Program-made: the position numbers and the translations under genes | Source of the DNA: Flavobacteriales bacterium | GTDB taxonomy: Bacteria > Bacteroidota > Bacteroidia > Flavobacteriales_F > PHOS-HE28 | Assembly: GCA_016710015.1 (NCBI GenBank) | Contig: JADJLR010000009.1 | Coordinates: 1-64,000 of the forward strand | Direction of reading: 5' to 3' | DNA length: 64,000 nucleotides | Part shown: in pieces, positions 10,751 through 18,869 of the stretch | Layout: each line of letters starts with the position of its first letter | Numbering within the stretch: the first letter of the stretch is position 1 | The notes under the pieces: model-generated | Databases searched by the model: none | Seen by the model: only the letters and a program-made list of their open reading frames with translations | Told to the model about the DNA's origin: nothing

Positions 10751-12573
10751 TCACTGCTTGGTGAATCGCCCGGTAACAATGGATGTTCCTTTCCCGATCT
10801 GGATGAAGTAGGTGCCGATGGCCAGTGCGCGTACATCCAGGCGAAGGCCAGGACCAGAACGGTCAACGGGTGCCTGTACCGTACGGCCCGTCGCATCGGG
10901 TGATCCGGATCGGCGCGGTCGTACGGATCGCTTCGGGTAGTTGTATGGTCACGTGATCCGTGGTCGGATTGGGGAAGACACCCAAGTCGAGGGCATCGAG
11001 CACACCGATCCCGGTGGAAAGGTCGGTGGTGGCGATATTGCCGAGTCCGCTGATCATGCCACAAGCCACCAATCGATCGCTGCCAATGAGTTCGAGATCG
11101 TACACGGGACCGCTGAATGCAGCATAGGGTTCCACCGCATCCGCCGTTCCGTTGAAGACGGCCACGTGGGCACCGATCGTCATGAAGCTGCTCACGTAGA
11201 AATCACCACCAAGGAACATCTGCCCCTCGTGTTCCAACAAGGCATTGATATGGATCAAGCCATCCAATGGCGAGCTGAAATAACTGGCGACGTTCGGTAG
11301 CAGTGGTTCCCATGTGGGGATATCGCCCGAGATGCGTGCAAGCCCGAAATAGGTGGACACTTCGTTCAGCAGATCACCTGCAGCGTAGAGGGTCCCATCC
11401 GATACCAACAAGTCGTGGACCGTGCCGTTCAGGCCATCACCGAGTTGCTCCCACGTGTTGTTGTTCAAGCGTGCAACGTGCGCGATCGTGTTCCCGGAGG
11501 AAAGGAATACATCCGTGAAAGCACCACCGGCAACCAAGGTGCCATCGAACGACTCCAGCGCGTGGATCGGTCCATTCAACTCCTGTCCCATCTGGACCCA
11601 GGTGGTACCACTTAGGCGCATCACGCTGTTGTCGTTCCCTGCGAAACCACTGCGTGTGCCTGCAGCGTACAGCGCACCGTTGTGTGCATGTAGCGCGGTG
11701 ACTTCCGCGTACTTGCTGGAGAATACGGCACTCTCTTCCCACGTGCCATCGTTCCACTTCAGCAAGTCCGTGGTCCCGCCATTGAATGAACCGCCGAGGT
11801 AGATGTCGCCTTCGAATTCGATCGCGGCATTCACATGCCCTTCTGGCAAAGCGCCCATGGCCACATACCCATTCGCGGTCCATCGAGCCACGTTGCCGCA
11901 CGGTGTGCTTCCCGCCGTATCGAACTGCCCGGCAAGCACCAGATCACCGTTCGAAAGTCGAAGCAACTCATCCACCTGTGATCCATTCGTTCCGTCGTCC
12001 AGCGCGATCCACGGATCGGTGGTGCATAGCCTGGTTGGATCCAGGCCAATTCCTCGGATGTGAAACCGTTGGTGTTCGCCCATTCATCGATGGCAGCCAA
12101 TGCATCTCACCGATGTACGCGGTCTCCATCTCTGCATCGATCCGAGCGGCAAGGTCGGAGGCTCCGCTGGCGATCATCAATTGCCCAACGGCACAGGCGG
12201 TCCCGAACGGATCGATGAAGATCGGGTTGCGGTACGGGAGCACGCGATTACGTGGGAATACACCTTGGTCCGCGTACGTATTCAAAGCGAGCAATCCGGC
12301 CGACCGGTGTTCGAGCTGGTCCGCAGAAAGCCCCTCTGGCGTTGTTCGGACCAAGTACGCATCCACCGCATGGAGGTGGGCTGCGATGCGCTCCGCTTCA
12401 TCGGCGAACGAAACGCGATGGTCAGCTTCCAGCAAGGCATCCTTGTGGTCGCTCCATTCGCGATTCACCTCGCGTAGATGTTCGAAGAGCGTGGCATCCG
12501 CATGCGGTGCCAACTGCGCGAAACACGTGGTGACCGATATGAGGAGAGTAGGGAGGAGTAAGATATGGCGCAT
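10751..12573 (-). CDS. T9SS cargo protein with delta-60-like repeats, three frameshifts
   Basis: It starts at ATG 12573 with a signal peptide (MRHILLLPTLLISVTTCFAQ). The N-terminal about 160 residues carry a GTACAVGQLMIASG ... AYIGEMHW ... SEELAWIQPGY pattern. I recognise this as recurring in exported Bacteroidota proteins but cannot name it. Next come beta-propeller-like repeats of the type LYAAGxxx...VARLNNNTWEQLGDGLNG. The C-terminus is a sorting domain (DLGVFPNPTTDHVTIQLPEAI, ending GRFTKQ). Frames change near 12097, 12025 and 10899; removing the last shift extends the protein to the stop at 10751-10753. Function beyond surface exposure is unknown. Confidence 0.8.
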
Positions 12574-12696
12574 GACTTTTCGATCTGGGTCCGATAGTTA
12601 CATGCAGAGGACATGGGAAGAGGTCCAATGCGCTGCCTGCGTTGTGACGGAAAGTTACGTTCTATCCGCTGCGATAGTCCCAACTTTGCTTTCGCG

Positions 12697-13224
12697 ATGA
12701 AGAAGATCGTCATCACCGGCCCGGAAAGCAGCGGGAAGACCACACTTGCTGGGTCTTTGGCTTCGCACTACAGCGGTGGGCTGGTGCGTGAAATGGTGCG
12801 TTGCTACTTCGCCCAGCGCACGATACCGATGAATGGATATGAAGAGATGGAGTTGCGAACCATTGCGGAGCTACAGCTGCATGAAGAGGATCGCGTTGCG
12901 GTGGTAACAGCAAATCCTGGAGGCAAAATGATCGTTTGCGATACGGACCTGATCACGATCCGTATTTGGGGTGAAGAGAAGTACGGGCGGAGTGATCCAT
13001 GGATCGTGCAGCGGACCGAGGAACGACCGTATGATCTCTGGTTGTTGTGCAGACCGGAAATGCCGTGGGAGCCGGACCCCTTGCGCGAGAACCCGCATGA
13101 TCGCGACCGTCTTTTCGACGTTTACGAGACAACCCTGAAGCGCTTGGGCAAGCCCTACATCGTGGTGGAAGGCGGACCTGAACAACGGATGAAGAGTGCG
13201 GTGAACGCGATCGATATGAAGTAG
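12697..13224 (+). CDS. NadR-like P-loop nucleoside kinase (AAA_28 type)
   Basis: A 175-residue protein with a Walker A motif GPESSGKT at residues 8-15, and a fold pattern like the ribosylnicotinamide kinase domain of NadR (VREMVRCYF, later CDTDLITIRIWGEEKYG and LLCRPEMPWEPDPLRE). That family phosphorylates nicotinamide riboside to NMN and so drives PnuC-mediated uptake. It lacks the NadR nucleotidyltransferase and DNA-binding domains. I start at ATG 12697 because the upstream extension to 12613 is unlike the family and MKKIVITGPESS is the canonical beginning. The pnuC gene is 2 kb away on the same strand. Confidence 0.82.
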   Translation: MKKIVITGPESSGKTTLAGSLASHYSGGLVREMVRCYFAQRTIPMNGYEEMELRTIAELQLHEEDRVAVVTANPGGKMIVCDTDLITIRIWGEEKYGRSDPWIVQRTEERPYDLWLLCRPEMPWEPDPLRENPHDRDRLFDVYETTLKRLGKPYIVVEGGPEQRMKSAVNAIDMK

Positions 13225-13230
13225 TGTGAA

Positions 13231-13716
13231 CTAAGCGGTAAGATCATCCCCGATAAAGGGTCGCATCTCCAACTCGATGTTCTTCCGCAGTTCCATCAAA
13301 CGGCTGGCGTAGGTGTGCAAGCGTCGGTCCTTTTCGGTAAGGGGTTCCCAAGCAGGGACTTCGCGCGGATGGCCTTGGTCGTCCAACGCTGCGAACACGA
13401 TGATGCAATGCGTGGTCAAGGTCCACTGTTCATGTTCCAAGGTCCGCGACCGCACGTTCACTGCGATGTGCATGCTACTGGTACCCGTGCGGATCAGCTT
13501 GGCTTCCACACGCACCACATGTCCGATCTGGACCGGCGCTAGGAAACGGATACCGCCTACATACACGGTAACGCAATACCCGCCAGCCCAATCACACGCA
13601 CACGCATAGGCCGTTTGGTCGATCCACTTCATCACCGCACCACCATGCACCTTCCCACCGAAATTCACGTCATTGGGTTCACTGATGAACTGGAAGGTCA
13701 ATTCGCGCTGGCGCAT
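13231..13716 (-). CDS. Hotdog-fold acyl-CoA thioesterase
   Basis: A 161-residue single hotdog domain with the acyl-CoA thioesterase signature FGGKVHGGAVMKWIDQTAYACA, where MKWxDxxA marks the active-site helix, and the later VEAKLIRTGTSSMHIAVNV strand. It should hydrolyse acyl-CoA to free acid and CoA in the cytoplasm. I prefer the ATG at 13716 (MRQRELTFQFIS) over 13740, since the family starts close to this strand. It is convergent with the NadR-like gene, with only 6 bp between the stops. Confidence 0.88.
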   Translation of the reverse strand: MRQRELTFQFISEPNDVNFGGKVHGGAVMKWIDQTAYACACDWAGGYCVTVYVGGIRFLAPVQIGHVVRVEAKLIRTGTSSMHIAVNVRSRTLEHEQWTLTTHCIIVFAALDDQGHPREVPAWEPLTEKDRRLHTYASRLMELRKNIELEMRPFIGDDLTA

Positions 13717-13881
13717 GGTGATTCGGAATGTGCGTGCCAAGGTATCGTGTACTTGACCGGGACGGGATCGACACGGTGGGTCTCATCGGTCGGCAACCTG
13801 ATCTCCGGCTCCATGCCTTATCGGATCCGCGTTCATCTGCTGGATCCGCGCGATCCGCGTTCAATCCACGCTCCGGCACAC

Positions 13882-13889
13882 TACATTTG
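13882..13889 (+). promoter_or_regulatory. -7 box upstream of the TPP riboswitch
   Basis: TACATTTG matches the Bacteroidota consensus TAnnTTTG exactly and sits immediately before the riboswitch, so transcription would begin a few bases into 13893 onward. I see no clear -33 TTG. Confidence 0.6.
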
Positions 13890-13892
13890 TTC

Positions 13893-13973
13893 CGTCTTGC
13901 AACGGGGTGCCCTGTACTGGGCTGAGATCAAACCCGATGAACCTGCGCAGGTAATGCTGCGAAGGGAACAGGT
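13893..13973 (+). promoter_or_regulatory. TPP riboswitch (THI element)
   Basis: The aptamer core is readable in order: ACGGGGTGCC (13901-13910), GGCTGAGAT (13920-13928), ACCC (13932-13935), GAACCTG (13939-13945), CAGGTAATGCTGCGAAGGGA (13948-13967). These are the conserved pyrimidine-sensor and pyrophosphate-sensor arms of the thiamine pyrophosphate aptamer. A short P1 (CTTG with CAGG) closes it. It lies 56 bases upstream of the TonB receptor start, so TPP should reduce receptor production. The exact ends are approximate. Confidence 0.93.
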
Positions 13974-14018
13974 CCGCAACGGAACGGACACCTCCGCGCA
14001 ACGACGACCGAACGGAGG
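13972..14018 (+). promoter_or_regulatory. Riboswitch expression platform: SD-sequestering stem
   Basis: CCTCCG (13991-13996) is exactly complementary to CGGAGG (14013-14018), which contains the Shine-Dalgarno GGAGG five bases before ATG 14024. An alternative stem GTCCG (13972-13976) with CGGAC (13985-13989) lies immediately 5' of CCTCCG. This arrangement suggests control at translation initiation, with TPP-bound aptamer favouring the sequestered state. The competing fold is inferred. Confidence 0.7.
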
Positions 14019-14023
14019 AAACC

Positions 14024-16405
14024 ATGCAGAAATTCGTGATTGCGTTCATCGCATTGTGTCAGGTGGTCGGTGTGGCCGCACAAGTGCGCTACACCGGTCA
14101 AGTGTTGGATGAAAGGGATATACCCTTGATCGCGGTGAACATCGTACTCGGCGATGACCAGGCCTTTGGCACCACCACCGATGCTGAAGGTCGTTTCACG
14201 TTGAATGGGTTACGCGGTGGCGCACAGCGGTTGCGCATGAGCCATGTGGGTCACGTGATGATCGATACGTTGATCACGGGTGAACAACATACCGATCAGG
14301 TGTTCCGGATGCGGCTGGATGTGGTGATGATGCGTGCGGCCGAGATCACAGCGTTGCGCGTTGGCGACGCGCCTTTCGCCAAGTCCATCGTATCCAAAGA
14401 GGACATCGCGAAGATCAACACCGGTGTGGACCTGCCTTACCTGCTGGACCTACAGCCGAGCGTGGTCACCACCAGCGATGCGGGCACAGGCATCGGGTAC
14501 ACCGGTATGCGCATTCGCGGAACGGATGCCACACGCACGAACATCACGCTGAACGGGGTGCCCTTCAACGATCCGGAAAGCCAAGGTGCATTCTTGGTGA
14601 ACCTTCCCGATCTCGCATCCAGTGCCGAGGACATTGAGGTGCAACGCGGGGTGGGAACGAGTACGAACGGACCTGCGGCTTTTGGAGCTACCGTGAATTT
14701 GCGGTCCACAACCGTGAAGCGTGATCCGTGGGCCAACATCGGCTTCAGTGGTGGTTCGTTCAACACGCAGCGTTACAGCGTTCGTGCAGGCACGGGGTTG
14801 ATCAACGAGGAATTCAGTCTCGATGTGCGTCTTTCATCGATCACGAGTGATGGCTACATCGACCGTGCCACCGCCGACCTGAAGAGCTACTTCTTGCAAG
14901 GCGCATGGGTGGGGAAGGAACGATCGTTGCGCTTCATCACCTTCCGTGGGAAGGAAGTAACGTACCAAGCATGGGGCGGTGTGCCGCGTGAAGTGATCGA
15001 CACCAACCGCACTTACAACGAGTACGCTTACAAGAACGAGGTGGACAACTACGAACAGGCACATTACCAATTGCTCTTCGAAGAGAAACTCGGAAGGAAT
15101 ACGACCTTCAACCTAACGGGCTTTCGCGTTGATGGAAAGGGTTACTACGAGAACTATAAAGCCGAGGAGGAAAGTCCCGGCTATTTCCCCGGTCCGGTGG
15201 TGTTGGGGAATGACACCGCATTCACGAACGATTTCATCATACGCCGCTGGTTGGACAACACCTTACTTGGTGTGAACGCATCCTTGGCGCATGGTTTCGG
15301 CAAGCACAAGCTCATCATCGGGGGTAGCTACAACGATTACTCCGGCGCGCATTTCGGTGAGGTGATCTGGGCGCGTTTCTCCGGTCCGTACACCAATGAC
15401 CACCGGTATTACGACAACGATGCGCACAAGATGGATGCCAACGTTTACGCGAAATTGAACTACGCTGTAAGTGATCACATCAACGCGTTCGGCGATCTGC
15501 AGTTGCGCACGGTGAACTACGATCTCCTAGGCTTCGATGATGCGCAGAACAACCGCATCCAGAACAGCACGTTCGCTTTCTTCAATCCGAAGGGCGGCGT
15601 GAATTGGCGCGTCCATGAAGGCGGCAGGATCTACGGCAGTGTCGCCCTTGCCAACCGCGAACCGAACCGCGACGATTTCGAGGAGACCACGCCAAGCAGT
15701 CGCCCCACGAGCGAACGGCTCACGGATCATGAACTCGGCTACGAGCGCCGATCCGCACACTTCGCCGCAGGCATCAACGGCTATTACATGGACTACACGG
15801 ACCAGTTGGTCTTGACCGGCGAGTTGAATGATGTGGGCGCAGCGCTTCGCACCAATGTCCCGAAAAGCCATCGCGCTGGCGTGGAGTTGACGTGGGCTGC
15901 GCAGATCACCAAGCGCCTATGTTGGAAAGGGAATGCCACCTTCAGTCGGAACCGCATCAAGGACTTCACGGAGTACGTGGACAACTGGGAAACGGGCGAG
16001 CAACAAGCGTTCAAATACATTTCGGCACCGATCGCATTCAGCCCGGACCTGATCGCAGGAAGCGAACTGGGCTATCGCTTTTGGCAAGCCACCGGAAAGG
16101 GTAGCGCCGATCTTTCCCTGATCACCAAATACGTCGGCCAGCAATTCATGGACAACAGCGGAAGTGCCGACCGCGCCTTGGACCCGTATGTGGTGAACGA
16201 CCTACGGCTGAACGTTGGATTGATGGCGGTATTTGGCATTCCGAACATCGACATCAACCTCACGGCCCGCAACATCTTCAGCGAATTGTACGAGAGCAAC
16301 AGTTGGAGCTACAGCTACATATTGGATGGGCGCAGACAGGAATTGGTCGGGTTGTATCCGCAGGCACCATTGAACGTGCTTGGTGGCCTGACGATCCGCT
16401 TTTGA
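14024..16405 (+). CDS. TPP-regulated TonB-dependent outer-membrane receptor (likely thiamine type)
   Basis: A 793-residue outer-membrane receptor: signal peptide (to about VAAQ), CarboxypepD-like domain (residues about 22-110, GQVLDERDIPLIAVNI), plug (SIVSKEDIAKINTGVDLPYLL ... RIRGTDATRTNITLNGVPFNDPESQG), and a 22-strand-type barrel ending LNVLGGLTIRF with the usual terminal Phe. TonB receptors import scarce ligands with energy from TonB/ExbBD. The TPP riboswitch in its leader is direct evidence for a role in uptake of thiamine or a precursor. Without it the plug would look like a siderophore or vitamin receptor. It is transcribed alone; the next gene is convergent. Confidence 0.93.
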   Translation: MQKFVIAFIALCQVVGVAAQVRYTGQVLDERDIPLIAVNIVLGDDQAFGTTTDAEGRFTLNGLRGGAQRLRMSHVGHVMIDTLITGEQHTDQVFRMRLDVVMMRAAEITALRVGDAPFAKSIVSKEDIAKINTGVDLPYLLDLQPSVVTTSDAGTGIGYTGMRIRGTDATRTNITLNGVPFNDPESQGAFLVNLPDLASSAEDIEVQRGVGTSTNGPAAFGATVNLRSTTVKRDPWANIGFSGGSFNTQRYSVRAGTGLINEEFSLDVRLSSITSDGYIDRATADLKSYFLQGAWVGKERSLRFITFRGKEVTYQAWGGVPREVIDTNRTYNEYAYKNEVDNYEQAHYQLLFEEKLGRNTTFNLTGFRVDGKGYYENYKAEEESPGYFPGPVVLGNDTAFTNDFIIRRWLDNTLLGVNASLAHGFGKHKLIIGGSYNDYSGAHFGEVIWARFSGPYTNDHRYYDNDAHKMDANVYAKLNYAVSDHINAFGDLQLRTVNYDLLGFDDAQNNRIQNSTFAFFNPKGGVNWRVHEGGRIYGSVALANREPNRDDFEETTPSSRPTSERLTDHELGYERRSAHFAAGINGYYMDYTDQLVLTGELNDVGAALRTNVPKSHRAGVELTWAAQITKRLCWKGNATFSRNRIKDFTEYVDNWETGEQQAFKYISAPIAFSPDLIAGSELGYRFWQATGKGSADLSLITKYVGQQFMDNSGSADRALDPYVVNDLRLNVGLMAVFGIPNIDINLTARNIFSELYESNSWSYSYILDGRRQELVGLYPQAPLNVLGGLTIRF

Positions 16406-16531
16406 GCCGATGAGCGTGTGGCCCGTGCTCTGTAACCACACGGATGACCTTGGCGCGTTCTACCAAGTGCCCTTCACCATTTTCGTGGATCCGTTCGGCA
16501 GGGATCCAAAGATCGGTAATGGCGCACGGTA

Positions 16532-17272
16532 TTAAGCGTGGATGGCCTCACTCATGGCGAAGATCTGCTCCGGATCCTTTTCGAATGCGGTACCGACCAC
16601 CAGGATGTCCGCACCGGCATCACAGAGTACGCGTGCCGTGCCTCGATCCCGGATCCCACCACCAACGATAATGGGTAGGTCCACCTGTTCCCGCACTGCA
16701 CGGATCATCTCTGGACTCACCGTGCGCAATGCACCGCTTCCGGTATCCATATAGATGGTGCGCAATCCCAAATACGAACCAGCCAACGCAGTAGCTGCCG
16801 CGATACCCGGCTTATCGTGTGGCAAAGGAATGGTCTGGCTCACATAACTCACCGTGGTCGGCTTTCCTCCATCCACAAGCAGGTATCCCGTCGGGATCGC
16901 TTCGATCCCCAAGGCCTTGATCGATGGTGCAGCGGTCACGTGGTGTCCGATCAGCAATTCCGGATTCCGTCCGCTGATCAACGAAAGGAAGAGCACGGCA
17001 TCAGCATGTGCGCTCAATTGCGAAGGACTGCCTGGGAAAAGCACCACCGGTCGATCGCTCAGGCTCTTCACCAATTGCACACAACGGTCGAATGCTGCTG
17101 AAGTGAGCAAACTGCCGCCCACGAAGATCAGATCGGCTTTCGCCATGCAGGCATTCTGTACCGTTCGTTCCAGTCGCATTTCATCCTGCCCGAAGTCGGG
17201 GTCGATCAGCACGGCAAGTTGCTTTCGGCCTTCCTTGTGGGCTGCTTCAATGGAATGGAGCACGGTGCTCAT
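16532..17272 (-). CDS. Geranylgeranylglyceryl/heptaprenylglyceryl phosphate synthase family
   Basis: A 246-residue TIM-barrel prenyltransferase. Visible family features are AVLIDPDF near the N-terminus (the Asp ligand region for Mg and glycerol-1-phosphate), FVGGSLLT, PVVLFPGSPSQLS, YMDTGSGAL and the phosphate-binding VGGGIRDRGTARVLCDAGADILVVGTA. In archaea the enzyme joins glycerol-1-phosphate to geranylgeranyl diphosphate; bacterial relatives (PcrB and Bacteroidota GGGPS) make prenylglyceryl phosphates of uncertain fate. The length is normal. It stands alone, convergent with the TonB receptor. The chain length of its substrate cannot be read from the sequence. Confidence 0.9.
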   Translation of the reverse strand: MSTVLHSIEAAHKEGRKQLAVLIDPDFGQDEMRLERTVQNACMAKADLIFVGGSLLTSAAFDRCVQLVKSLSDRPVVLFPGSPSQLSAHADAVLFLSLISGRNPELLIGHHVTAAPSIKALGIEAIPTGYLLVDGGKPTTVSYVSQTIPLPHDKPGIAAATALAGSYLGLRTIYMDTGSGALRTVSPEMIRAVREQVDLPIIVGGGIRDRGTARVLCDAGADILVVGTAFEKDPEQIFAMSEAIHA

Positions 17273-17459
17273 TGTGCGAACATACGGCGGACCGGACTTT
17301 GGTGGCCGGAGGGATCAAGACCTGTGTTCAACAACGAGGTCCGGGAAACTGACGCGTTATGGATCCATTGGGTACGTACGGTGCCACTAGGTTTGCCCTT
17401 GTGTGCCATGCCGACATTCAGATGTGTTGGGCACCGCTCAGTTCCAACCCAAGACCGTG

Positions 17460-18695
17460 ATGCGTGAACGCCCGTTGAAAGTGCTGCAGATCGGATTCGC
17501 GTGCGAGCCCGAGCGCGGAAGCGAACCCAGCGTGGGGTGGAATGTCGCTTGGCGAGCGGCGCAGTATGGGCCGGTCTGGGTCATCACTGATCCGTCGCAT
17601 CGGGAGAAGATCGAAAGCTGGCTGGTGGATCATCCGGGCACGGATCTGCACATGGCCTATCATCCTATGCCCTCATGGACGCAGTGGATGTGGCGCATCC
17701 AGTTCACCGTGAATGTGTACTACTACCTCTGGAATATCGGTGCGGCGAAACTCGCCAAGCGCATGCATGCGGAGCACCACTTCGATGTGGTCCACCATGT
17801 TACTTACGTGCGGTATTGGATGCCGAGCGCTGGAGCGGCCTTGGGCATTCCATTCGTATGGGGCCCGGTGGGTGGGGGAGAGTCGGCGCCGCCAGGCTTC
17901 TTGCGCGGGGTGGGCCTGAAAGGGTTGTTGGAAGAGAACCTACGCGCCCTTATGCGTTGGGTCTTCGAGCGCGATCCACGGTTGCGTAGGACCGCCGAAG
18001 CTGCCACCGTCGCCATCGCCTGTTCCGAGGATACCGCAGCACGTATGCGTCGGTTGGGTGTGCAAGACCTCCGTGTGATGTCCAGTATCGCTATAACACC
18101 GGGCGGACTTGGCGAGGTGGTGTCGCGACCACCCGATGGCAAGGTGCGCTTCATCAGTGTGGGCCGCTTACTCCATTGGAAAGGATTCCACTTCGGCTTG
18201 GAGGCTTTTGCGAAAGCCGATCTGCCAAATGCTGAATTCGTCGTCGTTGGGCGAGGGCCAGAACTGGAACGGCTGAAGAGGTTGGTGGATCGGCTCGGGA
18301 TCACCGAGAAGGTCACCTTTACCGGTGAATTGGCTTGGCGTGATGGGCTGTTGCAATTCCAACAAGCGGACGTCTTGGTACATCCGAGTCTGCACGATTC
18401 CGGTGGTTTCGTCCTCCTGGAAGCCATGGAAATGCGCAAACCCGTGATCTGTTTGGACCTGGGTGGCCCAGGGGTCTATGTGAATGGCAACACTGGCTAC
18501 GCCGTACCGGCCAAGAGCATTCCACAGGTCATTCACGACCTTGCTACCGCGATGAAAGCGCTTGCCGCCGATCCGGAATTGCGGCGTTCATTGGGCGAAG
18601 CGGGGCACCAGCGCGCGGTGAACGAATTCACGTGGCAGCGCAAAGGCGCGGACATGGAGCGGATCTACCAAGAAGTGGCCGGTAGCACTTTGTAG
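17460..18695 (+). CDS. Glycosyltransferase family 4
   Basis: A 411-residue GT-B enzyme. The N-terminal acceptor domain starts LKVLQIGFACEPERGSEPSVGWN; the C-terminal donor domain shows FISVGRLLHWKGFHFGLEAFAKA and the ExxxxxxxE-region HDSGGFVLLEAMEMRKPVICLDLGG. Such retaining enzymes transfer sugars from nucleotide donors to polysaccharide, lipid or protein acceptors at the cytoplasmic face. I use ATG 17460 (MRERPLKVLQIG) rather than the upstream 17403 because the 19 extra residues look non-coding. No other surface-sugar genes adjoin it, so the acceptor is unknown. Confidence 0.88.
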   Translation: MRERPLKVLQIGFACEPERGSEPSVGWNVAWRAAQYGPVWVITDPSHREKIESWLVDHPGTDLHMAYHPMPSWTQWMWRIQFTVNVYYYLWNIGAAKLAKRMHAEHHFDVVHHVTYVRYWMPSAGAALGIPFVWGPVGGGESAPPGFLRGVGLKGLLEENLRALMRWVFERDPRLRRTAEAATVAIACSEDTAARMRRLGVQDLRVMSSIAITPGGLGEVVSRPPDGKVRFISVGRLLHWKGFHFGLEAFAKADLPNAEFVVVGRGPELERLKRLVDRLGITEKVTFTGELAWRDGLLQFQQADVLVHPSLHDSGGFVLLEAMEMRKPVICLDLGGPGVYVNGNTGYAVPAKSIPQVIHDLATAMKALAADPELRRSLGEAGHQRAVNEFTWQRKGADMERIYQEVAGSTL

Positions 18696-18843
18696 CCGTT
18701 CGCTATGGCCGATCGGGCAAAAGGCGCATCTGTCGGCCCAAGGACCATTCTATACCCTCGCCAAGGGGTGTAAGCAATTGAAATTCAACCGCATCAGTTC
18801 CATTATGGCCTTGGATGTGGTTTCCAATTATTCATGAAAAAGC

Positions 18844-18851
18844 TACCTTTG
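18844..18851 (+). promoter_or_regulatory. ahcY promoter -7 box
   Basis: TACCTTTG fits TAnnTTTG exactly, with TTT 20 bases upstream at 18821-18823 in the -33 position. The ATG at 18870 follows 18 bases after the box, implying a leader of about a dozen bases. Confidence 0.7.
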
Positions 18852-18869
18852 CGCCCTTAAATACAGACC

